Positions 1 through 9,614 of a stretch of DNA of 64,000 bases are shown here, one piece after another. This DNA is from Acidocella sp. (GTDB lineage: Bacteria; Pseudomonadota; Alphaproteobacteria; Acetobacterales; Acetobacteraceae). Made by a program: the position numbers and the translations under genes. The stretch is from assembly GCA_027308685.1 (NCBI GenBank), contig DAIDEE010000007.1, positions 124,001 through 188,000 of the forward strand, given 5' to 3'. Numbering within the stretch: the first letter of the stretch is position 1; the number at the start of each line of letters is the position of its first letter. The notes beneath the pieces are model-generated. The model ran no database searches and was not told the DNA's origin. It saw nothing but the letters and a program-made list of their open reading frames with translations.

Positions 1-408
1 GGCCGCCAGCAGGCCGTCGCCCTCAATCTCGTGCTTATGGCCTTCCTCATCCTGGTAGCGCACCCGCACCCATGAAGGCCGGGTTACATCGGCATATTGG
101 TCCGGCAAGGAGAGGCAGCCTTCCTCGCGGGTGGCTTTGTCCTCGCTTTTGGCGATCACCTCGGGGTTGATCAGCGCAATCGGTGTTGGCACTTTCTCGG
201 GTGCTAAGTCGATCACCACCAATCGCAGCAGTGCGCCCACTTGCGGCGCGGCGAGGCCAATGCCGGGGGCCTTGTACATGGTGGCGAACATCTGCGGAAT
301 CAGGGTTTTCACCCGCTTCATGTCGTCAGGTGTGACCGCCCGGCAGACTTTGCGCAGCAGCGGGTCGGGTACGATCAGGATCGGCAACAGTAATTTTTGT
401 TCAGACAT
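1..408 (-). CDS. def: Peptide deformylase, C-terminus cut off by window edge
   Basis: This enzyme removes the formyl group from the N-terminal methionine of new proteins in the cytosol, using a metal ion. The 136 visible residues carry motif 1, GIGLAAPQVG (about residues 49-58), and motif 2, EGCLSLP (about 96-102), whose Cys is a metal ligand. The third motif (HExxH), which supplies the two His ligands and the catalytic Glu, would lie beyond base 1, so completeness cannot be judged. The start is the ATG at 406-408, directly preceded on the minus strand by GGAGGG. It is divergent from the hsp20 gene. It is absent from the ORF track only because it has no stop inside the window. Confidence 0.95.
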   Translation of the reverse strand, partial: MSEQKLLLPILIVPDPLLRKVCRAVTPDDMKRVKTLIPQMFATMYKAPGIGLAAPQVGALLRLVVIDLAPEKVPTPIALINPEVIAKSEDKATREEGCLSLPDQYADVTRPSWVRVRYQDEEGHKHEIEGDGLLAA

Positions 409-516
409 CCCTCCATATTACTGCCTGCCCGCCCACCCGGCAACGCACCCCCTTGCAAGACGCGCAGATTATGACAACATATGGCTTACAGATGCCGCTT
501 TTGGGTCTGTATGACT

Positions 517-538
517 GCTTCGCTCAACCAGGGGGAGC
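517..538 (+). promoter_or_regulatory. Hairpin masking the hsp20 ribosome binding site (ROSE-like RNA thermometer candidate)
   Basis: GCTTCGCT (517-524) can pair with GGGGGAGC (531-538), which contains the Shine-Dalgarno sequence of hsp20. The stem is eight pairs with a central G-G mismatch, two G-U pairs and a six-base loop, and it ends four bases before the ATG. ROSE elements of alphaproteobacterial small heat-shock genes mask the SD with an imperfect stem containing a G-G pair in just this way. The fold was done by eye; the function is an inference. Confidence 0.45.
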
Positions 539-542
539 CACT

Positions 543-1013
543 ATGAATACACGTGTCTTTACATCGCCTTTGTTTCTCGGCTTCGACCATCTCGAACAAA
601 TGATTGAGCGCGCCGCCAAAAACTCTTCGGACGGGTATCCGCCCTACAATATCGAGCAACTCAGCCCGATTTCGCTGCGCATTACGCTGGCAGTAGCCGG
701 TTTTACTATGGATGATCTGCAAATCACACTGGAGGACAACCAGCTTGTCATAAGGGGCCGCCAGACGGAAGATGGCAATGGACGAGTGTTTCTGCACCGG
801 GGCATCGCGGCCAGGCAATTTCAGCGCGCGTTCGTGATCGCCGAGGGGATTGAAGTGAAGGGGGCCTGGCTCGACAATGGGCTGTTGCATGTCGATTTAG
901 TGCGGCCTGTGCCACAACCAGTGGTGAAGACCATCCCGATCTCGAAAGGCCAGACCAAAGCTCCCGCGGGTGCCAACCGCATGGTCGATGGCGGGACCTC
1001 AACAGACTACTGA
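543..1013 (+). CDS. Hsp20/alpha-crystallin family small heat-shock protein
   Basis: This is an ATP-independent holdase that binds unfolding proteins in the cytosol during heat stress. The 156-residue product has the typical short N-terminal arm (about 1-35), then an alpha-crystallin domain: YNIEQLSPISLRITLAVAGF, then the IRGRQ strand and FQRAFVIAEGIEVKGAWLDN near residue 100. GLLHVDLVRP fits the conserved GLL/GVL strand near the domain end. The ORF track begins at 453, but the ATG at 543 is preferred because GGGGGAG lies just upstream and the family N-terminus (here MNTRVF) starts there. A hairpin may mask this SD. The next gene is DUF1150, its usual alphaproteobacterial neighbour. Confidence 0.92.
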   Translation: MNTRVFTSPLFLGFDHLEQMIERAAKNSSDGYPPYNIEQLSPISLRITLAVAGFTMDDLQITLEDNQLVIRGRQTEDGNGRVFLHRGIAARQFQRAFVIAEGIEVKGAWLDNGLLHVDLVRPVPQPVVKTIPISKGQTKAPAGANRMVDGGTSTDY

Positions 1014-1085
1014 CGCTTCCGGCGCGTCCCCAATTTAGGCACAAAAAATTTAACAAACATCTTGGCGCGGAAAGGATTTTTTATC

Positions 1086-1340
1086 GTGAACATAAAAACC
1101 CATGACGGTACTGCCAACTTCATTCCCGGTACCGTGTTTGATATCCACCACATCTCAGTTGCCGAGTTGGCAACGCTGGGCATGGAGGAGATTGCCTTCG
1201 TGAAACCCGTGATGACCGAAAAAGGCCCCGCCTTTGCCATTCACGCGGCAGACGGCACGCCTATGGCGATCGCCTCTGATGCCATGTTGGCGCAGGCAGC
1301 GATCATTCAGCACGACATGATGCCCTCTCTGGTGCATTAA
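1086..1340 (+). CDS. DUF1150 family protein
   Basis: This is a small (84-residue) acidic cytosolic protein matching the DUF1150 family, which commonly follows an hsp20 gene in alphaproteobacteria. Its molecular function is unknown. The core ISVAELATLGMEEIAFVKPV and the ending that resembles GTPMAIASDAMLAQAAI are visible. The start is not certain: the track uses TTG at 1062, but the GTG at 1086 has GGAAAGGA about nine bases upstream and gives the usual family length, so I prefer it. It lies 72 bases after hsp20 and is probably co-transcribed, which suggests a link to heat stress (inference). Confidence 0.82.
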   Translation: MNIKTHDGTANFIPGTVFDIHHISVAELATLGMEEIAFVKPVMTEKGPAFAIHAADGTPMAIASDAMLAQAAIIQHDMMPSLVH

Positions 1341-1385
1341 CCTTATTTCGCGCTAGCCTGGGACAAAAGCCCCCAGGAGCGCGCG

Positions 1386-2009
1386 ATGAGCAGCCATTTA
1401 ACCTTCTACACCAACCCAATGTCCCGCGGGCGCATGATTCGCTGGATGTTGGAGGAGGTTGGCCAGCCCTACGAAGCCAAGGTGCTGGAGTACGGCACCA
1501 GCATGAAGGCGCCAGAGTATCTGGCCATTAACCCGATGGGCAAGGTGCCGGCGATTCGCCACGGCGATATCGTGGTGACTGAGGTTGCCGCGATCTGCGC
1601 GTATCTGGCGGACGCCTTCCCGGAAGCCGGGCTGGCCCCTGCTTCAGGTAGTCCCGCTCGTGGCGCGTATTATCGCTGGCTGTTTTATGGCGCCGGGCCG
1701 GTTGAGGCTGCGGTGACCAATAAGGCCTGCGGGTTTGAACTGCCACCGGGCAAATCCGGCATGGCGGGTTACGGTAGTTTCGAGGCGGTGATGGAAACGC
1801 TGGCAAAGGCGGTCTCAGCCACTGAGTATTTAGCCGGCGATAAATTCTCGGCGGCCGATCTCTACATTGCCTCGCAAATTGGTTTTGGCTTGCGCTTTGG
1901 CAGCATCACCCCCCGCCCGGAATTTTCCGCGTATTGGGACCGGATAAAAACCCGCCCAGCTGCCGTGCGCGCGGCGGGGATAGATGATGCGTTGGTGAAA
2001 CAAGGATAG
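1386..2009 (+). CDS. Glutathione S-transferase family protein
   Basis: This 207-residue protein has the two-domain GST fold. The N-terminal thioredoxin-like half (about 1-80) includes NPMSRGRMIRWMLEEVGQPYE, the cis-Pro region GKVPAIRHGD, and VTEVAAICAYLAD with the glutathione gamma-Glu binding E-(V/S) site. The C-terminal helical half contains FSAADLYIASQI, the conserved N-capping/hydrophobic staple motif. The substrate cannot be told from sequence; a role in detoxification or as a disulfide reductase is family knowledge. The ATG at 1386 follows AGGAGCGCGCG. It starts 45 bases after the DUF1150 gene, on the same strand. Confidence 0.9.
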   Translation: MSSHLTFYTNPMSRGRMIRWMLEEVGQPYEAKVLEYGTSMKAPEYLAINPMGKVPAIRHGDIVVTEVAAICAYLADAFPEAGLAPASGSPARGAYYRWLFYGAGPVEAAVTNKACGFELPPGKSGMAGYGSFEAVMETLAKAVSATEYLAGDKFSAADLYIASQIGFGLRFGSITPRPEFSAYWDRIKTRPAAVRAAGIDDALVKQG

Positions 2010-2017
2010 ATGCACAA

Positions 2018-2479
2018 ATGAAGGCGATTACCGTCTCGGCGCTTGTGCTTTTGCTGGCATTTGGCGCTATGCCGATTGCGCATGCAGGGAGCGCACCCAC
2101 AACGATATTCTCCTGCGCGATCGGCCACAAAACGGTTTCCGTAACGAGCGTTGGCGGCCAACTCACCTATCATTATGGAACCGCGCGCAAGGACGAATTA
2201 ACGATTACCGGCATTCCAAGCTCGGGAAATATTTTTGAGATGAGCCAGCGTTTCGCCGGCATGGAATACCAGTTACGCTTCAAAAATGGTACCTATAGCT
2301 ACATCGTCTATGACAGCGAGGGTAATAGTCATTCGGGCGCCTCTGCCACGTCAGGTCTCGTTGTTATGCAGGGCACCAAGACGATCGTGGATCGTTCATG
2401 CACGAAATTTTCCGAATTCTCGGTTTCGATTGAGGATTTTGGAATTCCTGAGGACATGGAGGCATATTCCGCGATGTAA
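2018..2479 (+). CDS. Secreted/periplasmic protein of unknown function
   Basis: I do not recognise a family. The 153-residue product begins with a clear Sec signal peptide: MK, a hydrophobic core (VSALVLLLAFGAMPI), and a likely signal peptidase I site at AHA|GS. The mature part is about 130 residues, rich in beta-type sequence (Ser, Thr, Gly, Tyr), with two Cys residues (in IFSCAIG and DRSCTKF) that could form one disulfide. It lies eight bases after the GST gene with an AAGGA site in front of the ATG. The C-terminus is acidic. Export is well supported by the sequence; the role is unknown. Confidence 0.75.
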   Translation: MKAITVSALVLLLAFGAMPIAHAGSAPTTIFSCAIGHKTVSVTSVGGQLTYHYGTARKDELTITGIPSSGNIFEMSQRFAGMEYQLRFKNGTYSYIVYDSEGNSHSGASATSGLVVMQGTKTIVDRSCTKFSEFSVSIEDFGIPEDMEAYSAM

Positions 2480-2533
2480 TCATCATTGAGGCTGGGTCTT
2501 CCTACTTGATTGGAATACCAGCCAGGAAGATTT

Positions 2534-2552
2534 TGAAAAATGAAATTTTTCA
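2534..2552. terminator. AT-only hairpin between convergent genes, possible bidirectional terminator
   Basis: TGAAAAAT-gaa-ATTTTTCA is a perfect eight-pair stem in the 110-base space between the convergent secreted-protein gene and the chemotaxis gene. The stem has almost no G-C pairs, so its strength as a terminator is doubtful. Confidence 0.3.
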
Positions 2553-2589
2553 GTCTCTTCTAACAGAGAATCTGCCCGAAAATGAATTA

Positions 2590-4137
2590 TTATTCAATTC
2601 GCAGGTTTACAGGCCGCTTCTCCGCCACAAGCACGGGCTTGAATATCTTGTTGCGTGAGAGAGCGGCTTGCGAATGCCTCGCCATTCCCCCATCAATGCG
2701 GAACGTACCTACGGCATTGAATAATTGTCCGGTCTCATTGCGCAATGAATGAGCGGCGGCGGTGGATTGTTCCACCATCGCGGCGTTTTGTTGCACCGCC
2801 ATATTCATCTGCCCGACAGCGGCGTTAATCTCGGTTAACCCGTTTGATTGCCGATGTGCCCCGTTGGCGATGCTGGTGGTCAGGCGTTCAATGTCGGCTA
2901 CATTCTGCACGATGCTTTGCAATGCTTCGCCGGTTTCTTCCACCAGACGAACCCCTTGGCCAACCTGCTGCGACGAGGTGGCAATCAGGGTTTTGATGGA
3001 TTTTGCAGCATCCGCCGAGCGTTGCGCCAGTGCGCGAACTTCCGAGGCTACCACCGCAAAACCCCGCCCGGCATCACCCGCGCGGGCGGCTTCCACCCCG
3101 GCGTTCAACGCCAGGAGATTGGTCTGAAATGCAATCTCGTCGATCAACCCAATAATCTGGCTAATTTCGCGTGACGAGCCTGAGATCAGCCCCATCGCGG
3201 CAACGGCATGCCCCACCACGTCGCGCGAATGCTGGGCGGTTGTACTGGCATTGCCGACCGCCTGCTGTGCCAGCGCGGCGTCGGTCGAGGCTTGTTTGAC
3301 CGCTTCGGTAATATCGTTCAGTGCCGCTGAAGTTTGCTCCAAGGTAGCTGCCTGCTGCTCGGTGCGGCGGGAGAGATCGTCCGACGCCTGGGCGATTTCA
3401 TCAACGCCGGTATTGATACTGGCAGTGCTGGTTCTGATACCGCTCATGCTGTCAGCCAGTTGCGCCAGGGCAGCATTAAAATCATCTCTCAACGGCAGAT
3501 ATTGTCCGGGTAGTGTCTCTTGAATTCTGTAGGTCAGATCCCCTTCGGCAAGGGCGACCAGCGCATTGCCAAGGGCACGCATCACCGCTTCGCTGGTTTG
3601 CTTTGCCTCCGTTTCCACGTTCAACCGCGCTTTTGTTGATGCTTCGAGATAAACTGAAATTGCCAGATCCATGTCGAGGAACGTGGCTTTAATCAGGCCA
3701 CCGAGTTCGGCTGCGGTGGCTGATGGTGTGGCTTTTCGTTGCCAAAAACGTTGCTTCGGCCAGTTTGCTTGCAATACCGCTTGTGTCAGTGATTCCAACA
3801 GCAGCGCATAGCCGCCGATATACCAACGCGGTTCCAGTCCAATTCGCGCATGAATTTCCCCCACTTTAGTCACAGCGGCGAGGTAATCTCGGTCAAACCG
3901 TCCGTCAGAAATCATGTCCCAATGCGTACGTTGCCGGGCTTTGGCACTTGTCATCATCGAGGCATTTTCAAAAAACGCCCGCATTTCAGGGACGGATTGA
4001 ATTTTTTGGTAAAACCGATCCAGCGCACCCGGCAAAGCCTGCATCAGTATTTTTTTGATACCACGCAATGCCGCGATGGCCCCGCCGTTCAGGTCGATAA
4101 ACGCTAATCGGATGTCAAGGTTTTTTTCAGTGGACAT
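2590..4137 (-). CDS. Globin-coupled methyl-accepting chemotaxis protein (HemAT-like aerotaxis transducer)
   Basis: This 515-residue protein has no transmembrane segment. Residues about 1-170 form a globin-coupled sensor domain: [20 protein letters not shown] supplies the proximal heme His (about His96) and the family's following W-Y-x-x-G-Y pattern. A HAMP-like linker follows ([18 protein letters not shown], about 185-205), then a long methyl-accepting coiled coil with the hairpin tip [20 protein letters not shown] that binds CheA/CheW. In HemAT proteins oxygen binding to the heme changes CheA activity, so a role in cytosolic oxygen sensing is likely. No che genes are nearby. It is transcribed away from the rnd gene on the same strand, with a 63-base gap. 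Confidence 0.9.
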   Translation of the reverse strand: MSTEKNLDIRLAFIDLNGGAIAALRGIKKILMQALPGALDRFYQKIQSVPEMRAFFENASMMTSAKARQRTHWDMISDGRFDRDYLAAVTKVGEIHARIGLEPRWYIGGYALLLESLTQAVLQANWPKQRFWQRKATPSATAAELGGLIKATFLDMDLAISVYLEASTKARLNVETEAKQTSEAVMRALGNALVALAEGDLTYRIQETLPGQYLPLRDDFNAALAQLADSMSGIRTSTASINTGVDEIAQASDDLSRRTEQQAATLEQTSAALNDITEAVKQASTDAALAQQAVGNASTTAQHSRDVVGHAVAAMGLISGSSREISQIIGLIDEIAFQTNLLALNAGVEAARAGDAGRGFAVVASEVRALAQRSADAAKSIKTLIATSSQQVGQGVRLVEETGEALQSIVQNVADIERLTTSIANGAHRQSNGLTEINAAVGQMNMAVQQNAAMVEQSTAAAHSLRNETGQLFNAVGTFRIDGGMARHSQAALSRNKIFKPVLVAEKRPVNLRIE

Positions 4138-4200
4138 CGTGTTGTATCCCGCTATTTCAAATTGCTACGGGATTTTGTCATGCGTAACGTTTAAGTTGGG

Positions 4201-5379
4201 TTAATGAACCTCGACAATCTTCACTCGTTTACCCTGCGCGGAGAGCGCAATCTCGCCCTTAATCAACCGCACCGCATCGGTACCGAACATCTCGCCGCGC
4301 CAGCCTTCATTGGCGGGATTCGGGGCGGTCTCATCCAGCGCCAGGGCTTCGATCTCCTCGGAACTGGCCAGCAGCCGTGCTGCCACATTATTTTGTTCGG
4401 CCCGCGCATTCAGCAGCACTTTCAATAGTGCCACCAATGCCGGGGAGGCGCGTTGGGCCTCGCGGGTGCGCTCAATGCGCGGCAGGTCATCCTCCGGGAT
4501 CGCCTTGGCAGCAGCAATCACCTCCAGCAGCGACGTGCCGGATTTGCCCTGCGCGAAGCCGGCGGAAATCCCCCGCGCCCTGGTCAGCGCCTCGGCATCA
4601 GCCGGTGCCAGAGCGGCAATTTCGGGGATTTGCTCGTCCTTTACCAGCCGTTGTCGGGGAATATTGATGCGCTGCGCCTCACGCTCGCGCCAGGCGGCAA
4701 TCGCCTGCACCAGCGCCAACTGGCGGCGGTTGCCGGTGCGCAGTTTTAAGCGCTCCCAGGCGCGTTCCGGGTCCACCCGGTAGGTGTTGGGGTCGGCCAG
4801 GGCGGCCATTTCCTGGCCTACCCACTCCATGCGGCCATCAACCCGCAGCCGGGCGATCAGGCGCTCATACACCAGCCGCAAATGCGTCACATCCGCCGCC
4901 GCGTAGGTTACCTGGGCGTTGGTCAAAGGCCGGGCCGACCAGTCCGAGAAGCGGTGGGCTTTGTCGATATGCCCGCCGGTGAGGGCCTGCACCAGCGCGT
5001 CATACCCTACCTGGTCGCCAAACCCGGCCACCATGGCGGCCACCTGGGTGTCGAACAGATTAGTGGGCACCGCGCCGAACATCAGCAGGAAAATTTCCAC
5101 ATCCTGGCGGCAGGCGTGGAACACTTTCACCACCTCCGGCTTGGCGAGCAGCACGCCCAAAGGCGCTAAATCCAGCCCCTTGGCCTGGGCGTCCACCACC
5201 GCCACCTCATGGGCACCGGCCAATTGCACCAGGCAAAGCTCGGGGTAGTAGGTCTTTTCCCGCATGAATTCGGTATCAACCGTGACAAATTCCTCCGCCG
5301 AGAGGCGCTCACATAAGGCGGCTAGGTCGTCAGAGGAGGTGATAAAAGCGGCGGGCGGGAATGTCGGGGCAGTGTTCAT
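4201..5379 (-). CDS. rnd: Ribonuclease D
   Basis: This is a 3'-5' exoribonuclease for tRNA 3' trimming. The 392-residue product starts with the DEDD exonuclease domain: [14 protein letters not shown] holds the first Asp/Glu pair, the middle Asp follows in [11 protein letters not shown], and [17 protein letters not shown] supplies the DEDDy Tyr and final Asp. A C-terminal HRDC-like region starts near residue 205. The track extends the ORF to 5553, but the added stretch is of poor composition and overlaps aspS. The ATG at 5377-5379 follows AGGGGAGG and opens a normal RNase D. It is divergent from aspS with 60 bases between the starts. Confidence 0.93.
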   Translation of the reverse strand: MNTAPTFPPAAFITSSDDLAALCERLSAEEFVTVDTEFMREKTYYPELCLVQLAGAHEVAVVDAQAKGLDLAPLGVLLAKPEVVKVFHACRQDVEIFLLMFGAVPTNLFDTQVAAMVAGFGDQVGYDALVQALTGGHIDKAHRFSDWSARPLTNAQVTYAAADVTHLRLVYERLIARLRVDGRMEWVGQEMAALADPNTYRVDPERAWERLKLRTGNRRQLALVQAIAAWREREAQRINIPRQRLVKDEQIPEIAALAPADAEALTRARGISAGFAQGKSGTSLLEVIAAAKAIPEDDLPRIERTREAQRASPALVALLKVLLNARAEQNNVAARLLASSEEIEALALDETAPNPANEGWRGEMFGTDAVRLIKGEIALSAQGKRVKIVEVH

Positions 5380-5439
5380 ACCTCCCCTTACACAAACACC
5401 GGCTTGACAGGGAGGGGGGCGTCGGTTCTTTCCGCACCC

Positions 5440-7245
5440 ATGAACACAATCGCCCCCCACGCCTACCGTACCCACAACTGCGCCGCCCTGCGTGCCGCCG
5501 ACATTGGCCACACCGCCCGCCTCTCCGGCTGGGTGCATGCCAAGCGCGACCATGGCGGGCTATTGTTCCTTGATTTACGGGACCATTTCGGCCTCACCCA
5601 ATGCGTGTTCGCCACCGGGTCCGCCGCTTTTACCCAGGCCGAGGCGCTCAGGGTCGAGAGCGTGATCACCGTCACCGGCGAGGTTGTGGAACGCGCCCCC
5701 GGTACCTCCAACGCCAAGCTGCCGACTGGTGAGATTGAGTTGAAGGTCGAGAGCCTGGTGGTGCAATCCACCGCCGATGTGCTGCCGATTCAGGTGGCCG
5801 GCACTGAGCATTACCCGGATGAGTTGCGCCTGAAATACCGCTTTCTCGATCTGCGCCGCGATTCGGTGCATAAAAACATCATGCTGCGTGCCGGGGTCAT
5901 CGCCTCGTTCCGCAACCGCATGGTGGCCTCGGGCTTCACCGAATTCCAAACCCCCATTCTCACCGCCTCCTCACCTGAAGGGGCGCGGGACTTTTTGGTT
6001 CCAGCACGTAATCATCCTGGTAAGTTCTACGCCCTCCCGCAAGCGCCCCAGCAGTTCAAGCAACTGCTCATGGTGGCCGGGTTCGACCGGTACTTCCAAA
6101 TCGCACCGTGCTTCCGCGATGAAGCCTCGCGGGCCGACCGCTCGCCCGGCGAATTTTATCAGCTCGATTTCGAGATGAGCTTTGTGACGCAGGAAGACGT
6201 GTTCAATACCATCGAGCCGGTGATTGCATGCGTGTTCGAGGAATTTGCCAATGGCCGCAGCGTCACTAAGCCGCCGTTTGTGCGCATTGCTTACGATGAA
6301 TCGTTATTGAAATACGGCTCGGACAAGCCGGATTTGCGCAATCCGTTGATTATTCAGGATGTGACCGAAGCCTTCAAAGGCTCAGGCTTCGGGCTGTTTG
6401 CCAAAATCATCGACGCAGGCGGCATTGTCCGCGCCATTCCCGCCCCTGGCGCCGGCGCCAACCCGCGCAGTTTTTTTGACAAGCTCAACGAATGGGCACG
6501 TGCCGAAGGGGCTGGGGGGCTTGGCTATATCACCTTCAATGAAGCTGGCGCCCAAGGACCGATTGCGAAAAACCTCGATGCTGAGCGTGCTGAAGCCATC
6601 CGTACCGCTTGCGGCCTGGCCGCTGGCGATGCGGTGTTCTTCGCCGCCGGCAAGCCGCTTGATGCCGCCAAATTCGCAGGCGCTGTCCGCACCAAGCTCG
6701 GCAATGATCTGGGCTTGATCAAAGCCGGGGAATTCAAATTCTGCTGGATCGTCGATTTCCCGATGTATGAATTGGATGAAGATACCAAGCAGATAGTGTT
6801 CAGCCACAACCCCTTCTCAATGCCGCAAGGCGGGTTGGAGGCGCTGAACGGCCAGGACCCGCTGACCATCAAAGCCTTCCAGTATGATATCATCTGCAAC
6901 GGCGTTGAGCTCTCCTCCGGCGCCATTCGTAACCACCGCCCAGACATCATGCTGCGTGCGTTTGAGCTTGCCGGTTACGGCCCCGAGGAGGTGGAAGCCC
7001 GCTTTGGCGGCATGCTGAACGCCTTCCGCTTCGGCGCCCCGCCGCATGGCGGCTCCGCCCCGGGCATCGACCGCATCGTGATGCTGCTGGCGGACGAACC
7101 CAACATCCGCGAGGTCATTGCCTTCCCGCTCAACCAGCAGGGCGAGGATTTGATGATGGGCGCGCCAGCACCGGTAGATGTGAAGCGGCTGAAGGAACTT
7201 TCTTTAGCTTTAGCCCTGCCGCCAAAGGCTGTGAAAACGCCATAG
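5440..7245 (+). CDS. aspS: Aspartyl-tRNA synthetase
   Basis: This enzyme charges tRNA-Asp with aspartate. The 601 residues match the bacterial-type class II enzyme: an N-terminal OB-fold anticodon domain ([20 protein letters not shown]), motif 2 ([20 protein letters not shown] with FRDE), the bacteria-specific GAD insertion in the middle, and motif 3 near the end ([13 protein letters not shown]). In many alphaproteobacteria this enzyme also makes Asp-tRNA-Asn for the GatCAB route; that cannot be decided here. The track start at 5404 is a TTG; the ATG at 5440 gives the family N-terminus. lepA follows after 18 bases. Confidence 0.96.
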   Translation: MNTIAPHAYRTHNCAALRAADIGHTARLSGWVHAKRDHGGLLFLDLRDHFGLTQCVFATGSAAFTQAEALRVESVITVTGEVVERAPGTSNAKLPTGEIELKVESLVVQSTADVLPIQVAGTEHYPDELRLKYRFLDLRRDSVHKNIMLRAGVIASFRNRMVASGFTEFQTPILTASSPEGARDFLVPARNHPGKFYALPQAPQQFKQLLMVAGFDRYFQIAPCFRDEASRADRSPGEFYQLDFEMSFVTQEDVFNTIEPVIACVFEEFANGRSVTKPPFVRIAYDESLLKYGSDKPDLRNPLIIQDVTEAFKGSGFGLFAKIIDAGGIVRAIPAPGAGANPRSFFDKLNEWARAEGAGGLGYITFNEAGAQGPIAKNLDAERAEAIRTACGLAAGDAVFFAAGKPLDAAKFAGAVRTKLGNDLGLIKAGEFKFCWIVDFPMYELDEDTKQIVFSHNPFSMPQGGLEALNGQDPLTIKAFQYDIICNGVELSSGAIRNHRPDIMLRAFELAGYGPEEVEARFGGMLNAFRFGAPPHGGSAPGIDRIVMLLADEPNIREVIAFPLNQQGEDLMMGAPAPVDVKRLKELSLALALPPKAVKTP

Positions 7246-7263
7246 ATAGCGTATGTACGCCCA

Positions 7264-9069
7264 ATGACCGAAACACCGACTGACCTGATCCGTAATTTCT
7301 CCATTATCGCCCATATCGACCATGGTAAATCCACCCTGGCCGACCGGCTGATACAGTATTGCGGGGGCCTGACCGCCCGCGAGATGACCGAGCAGGTGCT
7401 CGATTCGATGGATATCGAGAAAGAGCGCGGCATTACCATCAAGGCGCAGACCGTGCGGCTGGAATACCCGGCCAAGGACGGCAAGACCTATGTGCTGAAC
7501 CTGATGGACACGCCCGGCCATGTGGATTTTGCCTATGAGGTCAGCCGCAGCCTCGCCGCCTGTGAAGGCTCGCTGCTGGTGGTCGATGCCTCCCAGGGCG
7601 TGGAAGCCCAGACGCTCGCCAATGTATACCAGGCGCTCGATGCCCATCACGAGATCGTCCCGGTGCTCAATAAAATCGACCTCCCCGCCGCCGATGTGCC
7701 ACGGGTAAAGCAGCAAATCGAGGATGTGATCGGGCTGGACGCCTCGGACGCCGTGGAAATCTCCGCCAAAACCGGCATTAACATCGAAGGCGTGCTGGAA
7801 GCCCTGGTCACCCGCCTGCCGCCCCCCACCGGCGACATCAACGCCCCATTGTCGGCATTGCTGATCGATAGTTGGTACGACCAGTATCTTGGCGTGGTTA
7901 CCCTGGTGCGCGTTAAAAACGGTCTGCTGCGCCGCGGCCAGAAGGTCCGGATGATGGCAACCGGCGCTGTCCACCCGATCGAACAGCTAGGTGTGTTCAC
8001 CCCGAAAATGCGCCCGGTAAGTGAACTCGGGCCGGGCGAGATGGGCTACATCACCGCCGCCATCAAAACCGTGGCCGATTGCAAAGTGGGTGATACCATC
8101 ACCGATGACCGCTCCCCCGCCGCCGAAGCCTTACCCGGCTTCAAGCCCTCGGTGCCGGTGGTGTGGTGCGGGCTGTACCCGGTGGATGCCGATGATTTCG
8201 AAAAATTGCGCGATAGTCTGGGCAAACTGCGCCTGAATGACGCCAGCTTCCATTATGAGGCCGAGACCTCGGCGGCGTTGGGCTTTGGCTATCGCTGCGG
8301 GTTTTTGGGGTTGCTGCACCTGGAAATCATCCAGGAGCGTCTATCCCGCGAGTTCGACCTCAACCTCATCGCCACCGCCCCCTCCGTGGTTTATAAAATC
8401 TTCAAATCAAACGGCGAGATGGAGCTGCTGCACAACCCGTCCGACATGCCGGATGGTTCGGTGATCGACCATATCGAGGAACCCTGGATCCGCGCGACCA
8501 TCATGGTGCCCGATGATTACCTCGGCGCGGTGCTGACCCTGTGCAACGAGCGCCGCGGCCAGCAGGCCGACCTGACCTATGTGGGCAACCGCGCCATGGC
8601 CGTGTACCGCCTGCCGTTGAACGAGGTGGTGTTCGATTTTTATGACCGCCTGAAATCAATCAGCCGTGGTTATGCCAGTTTTGACTACCAAATTGAGGAT
8701 TATGCCGAGGCTGATCTCGTGAAAATCTCGATTCTGGTGAATTTGGAGCCGGTGGACGCCCTCTCCTTCATCGCCCATCGCTCAGCCGCAGAATCCCGTG
8801 GCCGCTCGATCTGCGGCAAGTTAAAAGACCTCATCCCCAAGCAACTCTTCAAAATCGCCATCCAGGCCGCCATTGGCAGCCGGGTGATTGCGCGCGAAAC
8901 CATCAGCGCCATGTCGAAGGACGTGACAGCCAAATGCTATGGCGGCGATATTTCGCGCAAGCGCAAGCTGCTGGATAAGCAAAAAGAAGGCAAAAAGCGC
9001 ATGCGCCAGTTCGGCAAGGTGGAAATCCCGCAAAGCGCCTTCCTCGCCGCCCTGAAAATGGATAGCTGA
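7264..9069 (+). CDS. lepA: Elongation factor 4 (LepA), ribosome-acting GTPase
   Basis: LepA is a translational GTPase that acts on stalled or initiating ribosomes, partly at the inner membrane. The 601-residue product has the G1 loop [13 protein letters not shown] (near residue 17), G2 [11 protein letters not shown]3 DTPGHVDF and G4 NKIDLP. EF-G-like domains II, III and V follow (for example [16 protein letters not shown]), and it ends in the LepA-specific C-terminal domain ([20 protein letters not shown]). Length is normal. It lies 18 bases after aspS and is probably co-transcribed. The tRNA-Ser gene begins 47 bases downstream. Confidence 0.97.
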   Translation: MTETPTDLIRNFSIIAHIDHGKSTLADRLIQYCGGLTAREMTEQVLDSMDIEKERGITIKAQTVRLEYPAKDGKTYVLNLMDTPGHVDFAYEVSRSLAACEGSLLVVDASQGVEAQTLANVYQALDAHHEIVPVLNKIDLPAADVPRVKQQIEDVIGLDASDAVEISAKTGINIEGVLEALVTRLPPPTGDINAPLSALLIDSWYDQYLGVVTLVRVKNGLLRRGQKVRMMATGAVHPIEQLGVFTPKMRPVSELGPGEMGYITAAIKTVADCKVGDTITDDRSPAAEALPGFKPSVPVVWCGLYPVDADDFEKLRDSLGKLRLNDASFHYEAETSAALGFGYRCGFLGLLHLEIIQERLSREFDLNLIATAPSVVYKIFKSNGEMELLHNPSDMPDGSVIDHIEEPWIRATIMVPDDYLGAVLTLCNERRGQQADLTYVGNRAMAVYRLPLNEVVFDFYDRLKSISRGYASFDYQIEDYAEADLVKISILVNLEPVDALSFIAHRSAAESRGRSICGKLKDLIPKQLFKIAIQAAIGSRVIARETISAMSKDVTAKCYGGDISRKRKLLDKQKEGKKRMRQFGKVEIPQSAFLAALKMDS

Positions 9070-9076
9070 CCAGCCC

Positions 9077-9105
9077 TTGAGCTAAACGCTGGCTTTGGCT
9101 AAGAC
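9077..9105 (+). promoter_or_regulatory. Probable sigma-70 promoter of tRNA-Ser
   Basis: TTGAGC (9077-9082) and TAAGAC (9100-9105) are separated by 17 bases. The -10 box ends 11 bases before the tRNA 5' end, which fits a short tRNA leader. Assigned by eye. Confidence 0.45.
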
Positions 9106-9116
9106 CACCCAGCGCA

Positions 9117-9206
9117 GGAGAGATGGCCGAGCGGCTTAAGGCGCACGCTTGGAAAGCGTGTGTGCGTGAAAGCGTACCCAGGGTTCGAATCCCTGTCTCT
9201 CCGCCA
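9117..9206 (+). tRNA. tRNA-Ser (anticodon GGA)
   Basis: The acceptor stem GGAGAGA pairs with TCTCTCC, followed by discriminator G and an encoded CCA. The anticodon stem-loop CACGC-TTGGAAA-GCGTG shows anticodon GGA, which reads UCC/UCU serine codons. A long variable arm (TGTGCGTGAAAGCGTAC region) and the T arm GGGTTCGAATCCC complete a class II tRNA of 90 nt including CCA. Confidence 0.96.
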
Positions 9207-9381
9207 GCCTTGTTCCCGGTCACCACCACCCTTTGATGAATGTCATGGCTTGCAAGCCAGCCATGCCCCATAGACCATGTGATTATGGTGCAATGCACAA
9301 TGGTGCTGTGATATAACAATTTAGAATGTGGTGTGTAGGATGTTTCCCCCCGAATTACCCGGATGAAGAAGGACGTGGTAA
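9207..9381. other. Intergenic region with short inverted and direct repeats
   Basis: No gene is supported on either strand here. The region contains a palindrome GGCTTGCAAGCC (9247-9258) nested in CATGGCT...AGCCATG (9244-9265), two copies of ATGGTGC (9285-9291 and 9300-9306), and a TATAAC box near 9311. The last could drive the small ORF downstream. Confidence 0.4.
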
Positions 9382-9588
9382 ATGAATTGTTTGAAAAATT
9401 TTGGCTCTACGGGTGGTGTGAAGCTCTACCCGGCTGAATTTAAGTACCAGATCAAGCAAGCACAGGTTGTGGCAGGGGCAGTTATGTATCTGCTTGGTCT
9501 GTTCAACTCAAATACGCCGAAAGCGCCGCGCAATCGTGCGGGTCTGCGTCATGAACCACTGAATAACGCAAACCGCCAAGCAGTCTGA
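9382..9588 (+). CDS. Small hypothetical protein (68 aa)
   Basis: I do not recognise this ORF. It encodes 68 residues with a short hydrophobic stretch (VVAGAVMYLLGLF, about residues 29-41) and a basic, polar C-terminus. Support for coding is the AAGGA eight bases ahead of the ATG, a possible TATAAC -10 box about 70 bases upstream, and the lack of any competing gene in this 408-base gap. Against it are its short length and unfamiliar sequence. It could be a small membrane-associated protein or chance. It converges with the lipoprotein gene on the other strand. Confidence 0.3.
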   Translation: MNCLKNFGSTGGVKLYPAEFKYQIKQAQVVAGAVMYLLGLFNSNTPKAPRNRAGLRHEPLNNANRQAV

Positions 9589-9614
9589 GCCGATTTCTGG
9601 CACGCTGAAAGGGT

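Noticed and set aside
5380-5553. N-terminal extension of RNase D by 58 codons
   Set aside because: It is low-complexity Gly/Val sequence, overlaps the aspS coding region, and a good ATG with SD exists at 5379.
7210-7974. 254-codon minus-strand ORF over lepA
   Set aside because: It is the reverse complement of the GTPase domain of lepA, without a plausible family.
8903-9319. 138-codon minus-strand ORF over the lepA end and tRNA-Ser
   Set aside because: Its middle (GIRTLGTLSRTHAFQACALS) is the translation of the tRNA-Ser antisense strand, a well-known spurious ORF type.
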